Positions 34,182-43,278 of a stretch of DNA of 64,000 bases are shown here, piece after piece. Origin of the DNA: DATARH01 sp035534855. Lineage in GTDB: Bacteria; Pseudomonadota; Alphaproteobacteria; ATCC43930; CGMCC-115725. The stretch spans positions 1 to 64,000 of the forward strand of contig DATLRD010000040.1 in NCBI GenBank assembly GCA_035534855.1. The letters are read 5' to 3'. Below the pieces are notes generated by a model. It worked only from the letters and a program-made list of their open reading frames with translations, did no database searches and was not told the DNA's origin. Within the stretch, counting starts at the first letter, position 1. The number at the start of each line of letters is the position of its first letter. A program made the translations under genes and the position numbers.

Positions 34182-35999
34182 ATGAGTGCTGCGATCGAGG
34201 ACTATGGAATTATCGGCAATAGCCACACGGCCGCACTCGTGGGGCGCGATGGGTCGATCGACTGGCTTTGCTTACCGCGCTTTGATGCCGAGGCCGTCTT
34301 CGCCGCCTTGCTTGGGGAGACACAAAACGGGCGCTGGCTGATCGCGCCGGTCGGACCGGTAACAAAAAATACGCGTTCTTATCGTGGCGAGACCGGCATT
34401 CTCGAAACCACTTTTGAGACCGACAGCGGCAGCGCGACCATCATCGATTTCATGCCGGTGCCTGAGGCGGACGGGCAGATCGAGCTGATCCGCCTGATTC
34501 GGGGAAATACGGGTCGCGTGCGCATGCACACCGAGATCATCCTGCGTTTCGATTACGGTCGCAGCATCCCGTGGGTGCGGAGGCGTTTCGGCGGGCTAAA
34601 CGCCATCTCCGGGCCGCATGCGGTTCAGCTTAGTTCGCCCGTGCCGTTACGCGGTACGCCGGAGTTGACCACGATCGGCGAATTCGAGGTCGCCGCTGGC
34701 GAGATTGTCCCATTCTCAATAACCTGGTATCCCTCGCACCGGAAGAGTTTGGCCTTTCGCGATCCGGTCGACGCTCTACAATCAACCGAGAACTGGTGGC
34801 ACGATTGGACGGCCACTTGCGCGCTCGGGGGTCCGTGGCGCGAAGCAATCATACGCTCGCTCATCACGCTGAAGATGCTGACCTACGAACCCACCGGGGG
34901 CATCGTCGCGGCGCCGACGACATCCCTGCCCGAATTCATCGGTGGAAGCCGCAATTGGGACTATCGCTATTGCTGGCTGCGCGATGCGACGCTGGCGCTG
35001 TACGCGCTGATGACCGCGGGCTATCGCAACGAGGCGCGCGCCTGGCGCGAATGGTTGCTGCGCTCGGCCGCCGGGCACCCGTCCGAATTGCAGATCATGT
35101 ACGGGATCGCGGGCGAGCGGCGGTTAACCGAACTCAAACTCGACTGGCTTCGCGGCTACGAGGGCAGCCGGCCGGTCCGCATCGGTAACGCCGCCCATCG
35201 CCAGTTGCAGATCGACGTGTACGGCGAATTGATGGACACGCTGTTTGCCTGCAACCGCTTCGGCCTCGAAGCGAATGCCGACGCCTGGGATCTGCAAACC
35301 CAGCTACTCAACTTTCTCGAGCACACCTGGGATAAGCCCGATCACGGAATCTGGGAAACCCGCGGTGAGCCGCGCCACTTTACCTTTTCGAACATCATGG
35401 CCTGGGTCGCATTCGACCGCGCTGTTAAATCGATCAATCAATACGACCTCAAGGGGCCACGCGAACGCTGGGAACAATTGCGAGCGCACATCCATGATGA
35501 GGTGATCGCCAAAGGTTACGACTCCGAGCGCAACAGCTTCGTGCAGTATTACGGCGGCAGCGACCTCGACGCATCATTGTTGTTGATCCCGCAACTCGGC
35601 TTTCTGCCGCCGGAAGACCCGCGTGTCGTGGGCACGATCGAAGCAATCGAGCGCGAGTTGGTCGTCGACGGCCTGGTCATGCGCTATACCAGTCACTCTG
35701 GAGCTGACGGCTTACCCGCCGGAGAAGGCGCGTTCCTCGTCTGCACGTGCTGGCTCGCCAACAGTCTGGCATTGATCGGGCGGCGAGCAGATGCGGTTGC
35801 TTTGTTCGAGCGCTTATTGGCGCTGCGTAACGATCTCGGCCTTCTCTCCGAGGAGTACGATCCGCAGGCTAAGCGTTTTATGGGAAATTTTCCGCAAGCC
35901 TTCTCGCACATCGGGATTATCAACACAGCAGCTCACCTGGCACTAGTTGAAGGCGCTTCTGCGGATCGCGGCGCCGAAACGGCAGCCCGGAGCGCCTGA
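34182..35999 (+). CDS. Glycoside hydrolase family 15 protein (glucoamylase/trehalase-like)
   Basis: Cytosolic (no signal peptide) glycosidase of 605 residues. N-terminal beta-sandwich domain: IEDYGIIGNSHTAALVGRDGSIDWLCLPRFD, then the (alpha/alpha)6 barrel with GGIVAAPTTSLPEFIGGSRNWDYRYCWLRDATLALYAL split over two loops, EGAFLVCTCWLANSLAL and LGLLSEEYDPQAKRFMGNFPQAFSHIGIINTA with the catalytic-loop acids. This form is known from bacterial trehalases and glucodextranase-like enzymes; trehalose or a short alpha-glucan is the probable substrate. ATG 34182 follows a good GGAGAGACGAGG site. It is a single gene bounded by non-coding gaps. Confidence 0.88.
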   Translation: MSAAIEDYGIIGNSHTAALVGRDGSIDWLCLPRFDAEAVFAALLGETQNGRWLIAPVGPVTKNTRSYRGETGILETTFETDSGSATIIDFMPVPEADGQIELIRLIRGNTGRVRMHTEIILRFDYGRSIPWVRRRFGGLNAISGPHAVQLSSPVPLRGTPELTTIGEFEVAAGEIVPFSITWYPSHRKSLAFRDPVDALQSTENWWHDWTATCALGGPWREAIIRSLITLKMLTYEPTGGIVAAPTTSLPEFIGGSRNWDYRYCWLRDATLALYALMTAGYRNEARAWREWLLRSAAGHPSELQIMYGIAGERRLTELKLDWLRGYEGSRPVRIGNAAHRQLQIDVYGELMDTLFACNRFGLEANADAWDLQTQLLNFLEHTWDKPDHGIWETRGEPRHFTFSNIMAWVAFDRAVKSINQYDLKGPRERWEQLRAHIHDEVIAKGYDSERNSFVQYYGGSDLDASLLLIPQLGFLPPEDPRVVGTIEAIERELVVDGLVMRYTSHSGADGLPAGEGAFLVCTCWLANSLALIGRRADAVALFERLLALRNDLGLLSEEYDPQAKRFMGNFPQAFSHIGIINTAAHLALVEGASADRGAETAARSA

Positions 36000-36381
36000 C
36001 CAACCGGCCGCGCCTCTCGCTGCATCCCCGCAAGACCGTGATCCTGCCTACCGACGGCCGCCGCTTGCCCGAGGGTGTCCGGCAATGGCCATTTAGGGGC
36101 ATCGCCCGCAGCTCCGGCCGCCAAGGCCGAACGGCGGTTGTCGGTTCCGAAAGGGGTCCCTGGCGATCTAAGAGAGAGGCATACCGTGCCAGGCAGCCGG
36201 ATCTTCCAGCGCAGCTATATTGTTGAGACGAGGATCGGATGCACTACTCAAGCATGTAGACGGGCGAGCCCGACCGGCAGGCGCGACGAGCCTCTCTTGG
36301 ACCGCTCTCGAAACCGTAGCGGTCACTCCTACGCCCAAGTTTCTGGATGGGCGTTTATCCGTCGTGTTGCGCCACGGGTTG
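36000..36381. other. Gap without recognisable gene
   Basis: About 380 nt downstream of the GH15 gene. I see no convincing coding sequence, tRNA or terminator with a T-run; frames present are short with unlikely amino-acid composition. Probably eroded accessory DNA. Confidence 0.45.
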
Positions 36382-36879
36382 TTAGCGGACAACGCTCGCC
36401 GGTATTCCCCACAGCATCAGGGTCGCGACCTCCCCAACGCTGGTGCTTTCCGACGTTAAAAGATGCGGTGACGGCGCAGGAGTGGACCCGACCAAGACGT
36501 CGTGGTGCAGAGTGAGGTCCATGGCTTCGCCCGAATTCACCGTCAGAGTCCCCGCTGCATCAAGCCGGACGGAAATCGAGACCGTCTTCCCGAAGCCGTC
36601 GCCGCTGGATCGTGCGAAGCCGTGGCCGACGAGACTTGTTCCGCCGCTGATTGATAGGTTCCCTTGTGAGTAAATGATTGCCGGCTGCAGCCCACGGCTG
36701 GACACGGCAACATCGGGGCCAAATTCAAGCGGTACGTTTTGCGCCATCATGAAGCCGACCGATGCCGGCTCATTGGTTCCCGCCCCCGATGGATGCGATT
36801 TCACCCAGTCGACATACTCTTTAATTAGCTGCACCGGTGTCTCGGCCGGATTGCGAATGACTACACGAGATAAGGTCAT
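36382..36879 (-). CDS. Hypothetical protein
   Basis: Possible protein of 165 residues, no family recognised. From ATG 36879, with AGGGGG about 6 nt upstream, it reads MTLSRVVIRNPAETPVQLIK, EYVDWVKSHPSGAG, then a Gly/Ser/Val-rich, beta-looking part (LQPAIIYSQGNLSISGGTSLV, GFGKTVSISVRLDAAGTLTV as separate strands). The composition is protein-like and the ribosome-binding site is good, but no neighbour or motif confirms it. The frame stays open upstream to 37224 with poor composition. Confidence 0.45.
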   Translation of the reverse strand: MTLSRVVIRNPAETPVQLIKEYVDWVKSHPSGAGTNEPASVGFMMAQNVPLEFGPDVAVSSRGLQPAIIYSQGNLSISGGTSLVGHGFARSSGDGFGKTVSISVRLDAAGTLTVNSGEAMDLTLHHDVLVGSTPAPSPHLLTSESTSVGEVATLMLWGIPASVVR

Positions 36880-37442
36880 GGCCGCCCCCTTGGGTTTGAG
36901 CACGCTTTTCCCTGTGATCACGGCATCGATCCCCAGCCCAGCGTACGGAGAGTGACACTGCTGGTACCGGCTGGTGAACCAATAGGTTCGGAATCTACCT
37001 ATCGACCCTCGGACGGTGCCTACATTTTGCGGCGAGAGTGTGACGGTCGATAACTTTATGCGCCGCCCCGGCCCCCCCGGGGCGGGTGATGCGACGTTTC
37101 CTATCCACCAGGGAGGGCCGTCCAACGCGCCCGCTACATGACCCTGGAAACCATCGCACCTTTGAGCGACGATCCTTTCGTCAAGCTGCCCGCCGCGGCC
37201 GCCTGACATAACCGGCCAGACCAAGCCGGAGACCTGGAGCCACTCCCGCGCTCCTACACCACCACCGGGGGCACGATCGAACCCATCCCACGCGCCAAAA
37301 TTCGACAGGCCACTGACTCAACGCGGGGTCAGCCGATCGGGTTTGAAGCGTTTGTAATAAAGCGCCTTCGATTAGCCGTGTTGAGCTAACCAGCGATCGC
37401 TCAACGCGCGGATGCAGACGGACGGGCGTGCTCCCTGGGGGG
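36880..37442. other. Gap without recognisable gene; inverted repeat near the end of the electron-transfer operon
   Basis: About 560 nt. No gene is supported. GTTGAGC (37380-37386) and GCTCAAC (37399-37405) form a 7-bp hairpin with a 12-nt loop about 40 nt past the stop of the minus-strand decahaem gene. It may help terminate that operon but lacks a T-run on either strand. Confidence 0.4.
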
Positions 37443-40400
37443 CTACTTCCGCGCCGGCACGAAATCCTGCTTTTGCACGCTGTCGGTTACGTGGAACACC
37501 TGTTGGTGCACCATGTAGAGTTTTTTCATTTCGTTGAGCGTGAACGGGCGCGAACCGATGCGGTCGAACACCGCGATCTGGTTGCCGGTCTCGTCGACCG
37601 CGCGGTCGCGTTCGAGCCCGCGCGACAGCGACAGCGCCGGCGATGCGGTCGGTTTCCAGGCGATCAGCTGCGGTTTGGGCGCCGGCGAGAAGCCATAGAA
37701 GTTCGGCTGGCTTTCGGGCGACATCAGCTGGATCACCTTGAGCCCGTTGACGCCGTCGGCGACATAGGCATACAGCGAGGCGTTGGTCGCCGCGACCACC
37801 ACATCGGTGGCGTCGGTCATCTTTCCGTCGGCGGTGTATTGCATATAGAGGTGCGGCTGTTCGGGCCGCTCGACATCGACGATCGCCAGCCCGTCGTGCC
37901 CGTCGGCGATATAGGCGTAGGTCCGTGAGACGAAAATCTGCCGCGCGTCGCGCAGCGGCACGTGCGCCGACGGCACGATGACCGGATGGTTCGGGTGGGT
38001 GATGTTGACGACATCCATGCCGTTGGCGTCGGCGACGAACAGATAGCGGAACTGCACAACGGTCGCGCGCGCGTTCCTGATCGGGATCACCGCCATCACC
38101 TTCGGGTGCAGCGGATCGTTCATGTCGAGCTCGACGATGCCCGCATCGGCGGTGACATAGAAATGCGTGCCGGCGATCGTCAGGTAGCGCGCACCGTTGA
38201 GGATGCCATTCTCGTTCCAGGTCAGCGCCCGGGTCAGGAAGTTGTTGCGCGGCTCCTGGTCGGTCAGCGTGTTGACGTTGGTCAGGATCAGCCCTTCAAC
38301 CGCGTCGGTGATGTATGCGTAGTTGTAGATCGGGTGCATCACCTGTTCCTGGTTCGCGCCCCGCATCAACGACGCGTAATTGTGCGACGGGTCGAGCGTC
38401 TCGTTGACGCCGGCGTTGCGCGCCGGGTTGATCGGCTGATTGGTCGGCAGCACCACGCAGGTCGCGTCTTTTGACGGGATGTGCGTGTCCTGGCCGAGCG
38501 GCGAGACCGGGGCGGTGACGATGCGCTCCGAGAACCCCTTGTTGGCGATGCTGGCGACATCGTAGACGCGCATGCCGTCGGCGCCTTCGGCGACGTAGAG
38601 ATATTCGCCGCGCAGCTGGACGCACCGTGCATCGAGCGATTCATGGCCGTAGGCCTTGGTCAGCTCACGGTTGTTGGCGACGTGTTTCTTGTAGTCGTCG
38701 GGATAGGCATAGCGCTGCAGGTAGCTGCCGATCACTGCCTGCGGCTCGTCCCATTCGGTGACGCGCACCGCCTCGATGTTATGCGTTTCGCCGACCCAGG
38801 CGTTGAGGCCGACGAAGTTCACGAAATCGGTTCCCAGCAGCAGCAGCTGGGCCATGATCGCGTTGTTGTCGTTGGCGGTCGAGATGTGGCAGTCGGAGCA
38901 GGTCTTGGTTTCGGTGCGCCGTTCGGTGTGCGGATAGTGCGCCGAAAACGCCTGGCTCGAGTACCCGGACGACGACACCGGCGGTTGCTGGACGTAAATA
39001 TGCTCTCGATTGATGTTGGTTGACGACAAGACGAGGGCCGAGCGCGAGGCGATCGGCGCGATGATGTTGTTCTTGATCGTTCCGGCAAGGCCAAGCTGGA
39101 ACATCGCCTCGCGCGCGACCTGCGGGTTGTAGGTCGCATAGTTGCGGGTGACGCCGCCTTCGTAATGATTCAGCGGCGTGTGCTGGTTGGCCTCGATCGG
39201 CAGATGGCAGCCGCCGCAGCTCGTCGTCCATGACAGGTGGCAGGTATAGCAGGCCATCTTGTCGCTCGAATGGGCGAGCTGGTCCTTGGGCACGCCGGGC
39301 CCCCAGCGCATCGACGAGCCTGTCGACATCAGCTTGGCGCGCGCCGCGATCGGGTCGTATTCCGGGTTGCCCGGCGTCACCGTGTCCTTGACCAGGGTGA
39401 CGCGCCATTCGAGGCCGGGATAGACCTCCGAGCGCTGGTAGAGCTTGCCGTTGCGCCATTCGAAAAGGGCGCGCCCGTCGCTGGTGCGCAGCAGCGACAG
39501 GTTGGTGCCGCCCGGCGGCGCCCCCGGGCCGTGGGTCTTCAGGTCGGGATAGCTCGTCGCAGTGCCGTGGCAGTCGGAGCAGGTGATCTCGATCGCGCCC
39601 TGCACCTCGGTATAGATGTGGCCGTTGCCGTGATTGTCTTGTGAGAAGTGGCAATCGACGCACTGCATCCCGTAATCGACATGGATCGAATCGAGATGCA
39701 CCGCCTTTTTGAACTTCTGCGGGTCATTCGGCGGGATGATGTTGTTGTTGTCGTCGAGCAGGTTGCCGTGGCGGTCGCGCTTATACACCGCGCGGAAATT
39801 CCAGCCGTGGCCGTGATAATCGGCGAACTGGGTGTCCTTGATCTGCGGGTTCAGCTCGCTGACGTCGGCGCTGAATTTGGGGTCAGCCCATTTGCCGCGC
39901 ACCACCGCGCCCTCCGGGTCGCGTTCGAGCGCGGCCCGCATTTCCTTATCGGTCGGGTGGCGCTGGTGCTTTGGCCACATCTGCGGCGCTGCGGTCTCGT
40001 AATCCCACATCGTGTAGCCGAGCATGCTGTTGAGAAACAGGTTCGGTTGGTGCATGTGGCAGATCATGCACTGGCTGGTCGGGATCGCCGTCGTCATCAC
40101 GTGGCGCAGCGGCAGACCGCTCTGGTTGTGCGGGATCGTCGGGTCGATGGTCAGGCTGGTGCCGCGGTTGCCGTCGGCGGCATAGGGGCCGCTCTCCTGC
40201 ACGTCGCGGTCGTTGGCATAGACGACATGGCACGAGGCGCAGCCCGAGTCGCGATAGTCACCGGGGTTGTCGTTGGTGCCGAGAAACCAGGTATTGGGGT
40301 CGTTGAGCCGGGTCTTGGTGAGGTTGAGGATCGGGATCGAAACCCTGAGCCCGGTGGCCGGGCCGCGGTTTGATTGGCGCAGATCGGGGCGGCCCGGCTC

Positions 40401-41186
40401 GTCGAGCAGGTTTTCCTCGCCGGTCGAATCCGGGTTGCCGATTTCGGGGAATTGGGTGCCGATCACCCGGCCGCCGCGCTCGAACACGCGGAACACGTCG
40501 CCCGGCGGCACCGTCTCCCACGCCGGCAGCGGGTAGATCTGCGGTATGATGTCGTGCTGCAGCATCTGCTCGTGCGTCAGGTGCTCGGGCGTCAGCAGGG
40601 TCGCCGGCTGGCCATTGGGGGTATAGGCCTCGCCGAGCAGCGCCTGCTTCATCGGCAGGATGCCGTTGTTATAGGCGGCGGCGGCCCAGAACATCGCAGT
40701 CGTCGCCATCAGGCTGCGCATCGCCGCCTGCACGATCGGCATGTGGCAGCTGCCGCAGGTCTTGGCCGCGACGCGATAGTCGCTCGGGTTCATGAAGCGG
40801 ATGAACTCGGGCGATTCCTTGTTGAGCAGCGTGTAGGTGCGCGGCGGCTTGGCCGCGGCCGGATAGTTCCACGCCGCGGGAAAGCGCGGGTGGACATGCG
40901 CCTCGTCGAGTGTGCGGCGGTATTCGGCGCTGCCCGGCCGCGCCCCCGGCGGCAGCATCACGGTCGGGTTGCCGCCATGGCAATCGGCACAGCCGAGGAT
41001 CACCCCCGGGGTCGAGTGCATCGTCACTGAATCGGTGGTGGTATGGCAGGTCATGCAGCCGGCGCTCTGCAGCTGCATCTCGGCGGCGGTTTCCTTGCGC
41101 GGCGCCGGCGGCGAGTCGGCCCATGCCGGGCCGGCGGCGAGCAGCCCTGCCAGCCATCCCAATGCGATCAATGCGCGCCAGGCCAT
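37443..41186 (-). CDS. Exported decahaem cytochrome c fused to an LVIVD-type beta-propeller
   Basis: 1247-residue exported redox protein. Signal peptide: ALIALGWLAGLLAAGPAWA. Ten CXXCH sites lie near residues 44, 66, 144, 316, 373, 509, 536, 646, 657 and 763. From about 850 to 1150 the sequence changes to repeated strands of the LVIVD propeller (YLYVAEGADGMRVYDVAS, NYAYITDAVEGLILTNVN, HFYVTADAGIVELDM, YLFVADANGMDVVNITHPNHP, YAYIADGHDGLAIVDV, LYAYVADGVNGLKVIQL). No lipobox. Last gene of a six-gene operon, 7 nt after the outer-membrane barrel gene, it is the likely surface or periplasmic haem wire of a porin-cytochrome complex. Whether it ends outside the cell is inference. Confidence 0.9.
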   Translation of the reverse strand: MAWRALIALGWLAGLLAAGPAWADSPPAPRKETAAEMQLQSAGCMTCHTTTDSVTMHSTPGVILGCADCHGGNPTVMLPPGARPGSAEYRRTLDEAHVHPRFPAAWNYPAAAKPPRTYTLLNKESPEFIRFMNPSDYRVAAKTCGSCHMPIVQAAMRSLMATTAMFWAAAAYNNGILPMKQALLGEAYTPNGQPATLLTPEHLTHEQMLQHDIIPQIYPLPAWETVPPGDVFRVFERGGRVIGTQFPEIGNPDSTGEENLLDEPGRPDLRQSNRGPATGLRVSIPILNLTKTRLNDPNTWFLGTNDNPGDYRDSGCASCHVVYANDRDVQESGPYAADGNRGTSLTIDPTIPHNQSGLPLRHVMTTAIPTSQCMICHMHQPNLFLNSMLGYTMWDYETAAPQMWPKHQRHPTDKEMRAALERDPEGAVVRGKWADPKFSADVSELNPQIKDTQFADYHGHGWNFRAVYKRDRHGNLLDDNNNIIPPNDPQKFKKAVHLDSIHVDYGMQCVDCHFSQDNHGNGHIYTEVQGAIEITCSDCHGTATSYPDLKTHGPGAPPGGTNLSLLRTSDGRALFEWRNGKLYQRSEVYPGLEWRVTLVKDTVTPGNPEYDPIAARAKLMSTGSSMRWGPGVPKDQLAHSSDKMACYTCHLSWTTSCGGCHLPIEANQHTPLNHYEGGVTRNYATYNPQVAREAMFQLGLAGTIKNNIIAPIASRSALVLSSTNINREHIYVQQPPVSSSGYSSQAFSAHYPHTERRTETKTCSDCHISTANDNNAIMAQLLLLGTDFVNFVGLNAWVGETHNIEAVRVTEWDEPQAVIGSYLQRYAYPDDYKKHVANNRELTKAYGHESLDARCVQLRGEYLYVAEGADGMRVYDVASIANKGFSERIVTAPVSPLGQDTHIPSKDATCVVLPTNQPINPARNAGVNETLDPSHNYASLMRGANQEQVMHPIYNYAYITDAVEGLILTNVNTLTDQEPRNNFLTRALTWNENGILNGARYLTIAGTHFYVTADAGIVELDMNDPLHPKVMAVIPIRNARATVVQFRYLFVADANGMDVVNITHPNHPVIVPSAHVPLRDARQIFVSRTYAYIADGHDGLAIVDVERPEQPHLYMQYTADGKMTDATDVVVAATNASLYAYVADGVNGLKVIQLMSPESQPNFYGFSPAPKPQLIAWKPTASPALSLSRGLERDRAVDETGNQIAVFDRIGSRPFTLNEMKKLYMVHQQVFHVTDSVQKQDFVPARK

Positions 41187-41193
41187 CGCCGCC

Positions 41194-43278
41194 TCAATAA
41201 GTCAGAATTACGTTGCCGAGCACGGAATAGAGCGTGCCGCCGTTGATGAACAGTCCCGAGCCGCCCGGCGTGTTGTATAGCGCCTTGAGCCCGTCGCCGG
41301 GCAGCAAGATGCCGCCCGACAGGCGAAGCACGACGTTGTTGCTGTCGAGCGGTCGGTAAGTCAGCGCCGCCGACAGGTCATAGCCGATATCGTCCGGGAT
41401 GTTGCCCTGGTGGCGCAGGAACTCCAGCGGCGCCGTCGTCGCAAAGCGCAGGTAGTTGGCGTTGGTCGCCAGGCGCAATTCCGGCAGGATGTCGAAATCG
41501 GCGCCGATCCCGGCGAGCACCAGCCCCGGGTTGATGAAGTTCGACTGGCCCTCGCCCTTTGCCGAGCGCAGGTCGTCGAGGATGCCGTTCGGGGTGCTCA
41601 GCGCCACTCCGCCGCCGCCGATCAGCGGGACCGACTGGCGGATCCAGAAGCTGGTGTCGGCACCGGCGAATTGCGGGTTTTCAAAGATCGCGTCAAACCC
41701 GCCGGCGTGGCCGCCCTGCGGGTGGCGCTCGCCGCTCTGGTAGAGGCCCGACAGCCGGAACCGCATCCAGTTGAAATCGATCGACGGTTCGGCGGCGACA
41801 AAGAACGCGTTGATGTTTGCCCCGTCGTTGCCTGCCAGGCCGAACTGGTTGTGGCTCAGATGGCCGAGCGCCCAGTAGGCCGAGGTCGTAAGGTTGATCC
41901 GCCCGAAATGCCCGTCGCCGTTATAGCCTAAATAGTTGACGTTGTAGTCGTAACCGCGGTCGTCGCCGATCTGCGCCGGCCGCACCAGGAACCCATTGTT
42001 GTCGTAGTAGAATTCCTTGCCTTCATTGTTGTCGTTGCGGACATAGGCGATCTGCGACGTAAAGCCGTGCACCGGGAAATCCTGGCGGTACAAATTGGCG
42101 ACGATGACCCGGTCGTCGCGCAACCGCTTGCCGAGATCGTTAAGCCCGCTGTTGGTGTCTTTTTCCAGGCGCTGGAAGGCAGCGAGGTTGTACTGCCAGC
42201 GGTTCGCGTCGCGATTGCCGAAAAAGCGGACGCCGAGCTCGTTGTCCTGAAACAGAAAGCCGCGGAAATCGACGTTGAACGGCTGGATGCCGACGCGCAC
42301 CGAGTCGAAGTCGTAATATTCCGACACGTTGCGGATATGGTAGTCGATAAACCCTTCCTGCAGCCCGACGAACGAATCGTTGCGGCTCTGGCCCTTGGCC
42401 GGGTTGATGTTGATGACCCCGAGCTCACCGACTTCGGTGTGGTTGAAGTTGAACGCCGGGGTGATGCGCAGCTCGAAATCGGGCGGCTTGAACGTCGTGT
42501 CGCCCTTGATCAGCGACAGGCTCAGGATGTCGGTCTCACTGACCACGGTGCGACCATAGCGTCCAAACGTGCTGTTTTCGCCGGGCCGGGCGGTGTACTG
42601 CGCGCCGATGCCGGTGGGCACGCGCGCCGGCTCGTACAACGTGTCGCTGATTGCCCCGACGTTGAGGAACCAGTCCTCGCCGAAGATCGGCTTGTCGCCC
42701 TTCAGCGTGTTGGTGTTGTACGGGTCAAGCGGGTTTTCCTTGCGGCCCAGCGCGTCGAGGATGCGCCAGCGATCGGGCAGCGGCATGAAGCCACCGGTCT
42801 CGAACGGTCTCGGCGGCGGTAATGCGCCTGGGTTGACAATCGGCTCGACCGCCGACGGCGGCGGGCGGCGGCCGGGGATCAGGCGGCCTGCTTCCTGCGG
42901 CGCCTCGGCGCCGATCTGCGCTTCGATGCCGCGGCGATAGTGCGCCCAGTAATCCGCTTCGGCATGCGCATGCGCGGCCATCGCGGTCAGCGTCTTGTCT
43001 GACAGCTTCTTTTTGAAGACGCCCTCGATCTGTGCGCGAAGCGCCCGGTCGTGCAGCGCCTTGCGGAAATTGCGCGCGTCACTCGCGGTCGCGTGGGCGA
43101 GCTCGCCGGCCATCCGGCGGTAGCGGCGCAGTTCGCCGCCGGTGACGCCGTGCCCGGGCGGCGTTGCCGCCGCTGCCGCCTCGGTCAGCGCCAGCAACGG
43201 CGCCAGCGCCAGTGCAAGGGACGCTGCGCGGCACCGGCGGCGCCGCCGCTCGCGACGGGGCGGACCGCGGTTTAGCAT
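41194..43278 (-). CDS. Outer-membrane beta-barrel (porin-like) of a porin-cytochrome complex
   Basis: 694-residue exported protein. An unusually Arg-rich N-region precedes the signal helix (ALALAPLLALTEAAAAA). Residues about 45-190 are a helical, charged periplasmic part; the rest is dominated by alternating strands with aromatic ends and Asn/Asp-rich turns (ISDTLYEPARVPTGIGAQY, DSVRVGIQPFNVDFRGFLFQ, RWQYNLAAFQRLEKDTNSG, NYLGYNGDGHFGRINLTTSAY) and the chain ends in LGNVILTY, a C-terminal aromatic typical of barrel proteins. A size that allows a barrel of more than 20 strands, and adjacency to two decahaem genes, suggest an MtrB/PioB-like sheath; I do not see close MtrB motifs. Its ATG overlaps the end of the preceding gene by 7 nt. 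Confidence 0.78.
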   Translation of the reverse strand: MLNRGPPRRERRRRRCRAASLALALAPLLALTEAAAAATPPGHGVTGGELRRYRRMAGELAHATASDARNFRKALHDRALRAQIEGVFKKKLSDKTLTAMAAHAHAEADYWAHYRRGIEAQIGAEAPQEAGRLIPGRRPPPSAVEPIVNPGALPPPRPFETGGFMPLPDRWRILDALGRKENPLDPYNTNTLKGDKPIFGEDWFLNVGAISDTLYEPARVPTGIGAQYTARPGENSTFGRYGRTVVSETDILSLSLIKGDTTFKPPDFELRITPAFNFNHTEVGELGVININPAKGQSRNDSFVGLQEGFIDYHIRNVSEYYDFDSVRVGIQPFNVDFRGFLFQDNELGVRFFGNRDANRWQYNLAAFQRLEKDTNSGLNDLGKRLRDDRVIVANLYRQDFPVHGFTSQIAYVRNDNNEGKEFYYDNNGFLVRPAQIGDDRGYDYNVNYLGYNGDGHFGRINLTTSAYWALGHLSHNQFGLAGNDGANINAFFVAAEPSIDFNWMRFRLSGLYQSGERHPQGGHAGGFDAIFENPQFAGADTSFWIRQSVPLIGGGGVALSTPNGILDDLRSAKGEGQSNFINPGLVLAGIGADFDILPELRLATNANYLRFATTAPLEFLRHQGNIPDDIGYDLSAALTYRPLDSNNVVLRLSGGILLPGDGLKALYNTPGGSGLFINGGTLYSVLGNVILTY

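Noticed and set aside
37126..37206. Plus-strand peptide resembling a gene's C-terminal end (RARYMTLETIAPLSDDPFVK)
   Set aside because: Too short, no start or upstream domain, and no family recognised; may be a relic but cannot be supported.
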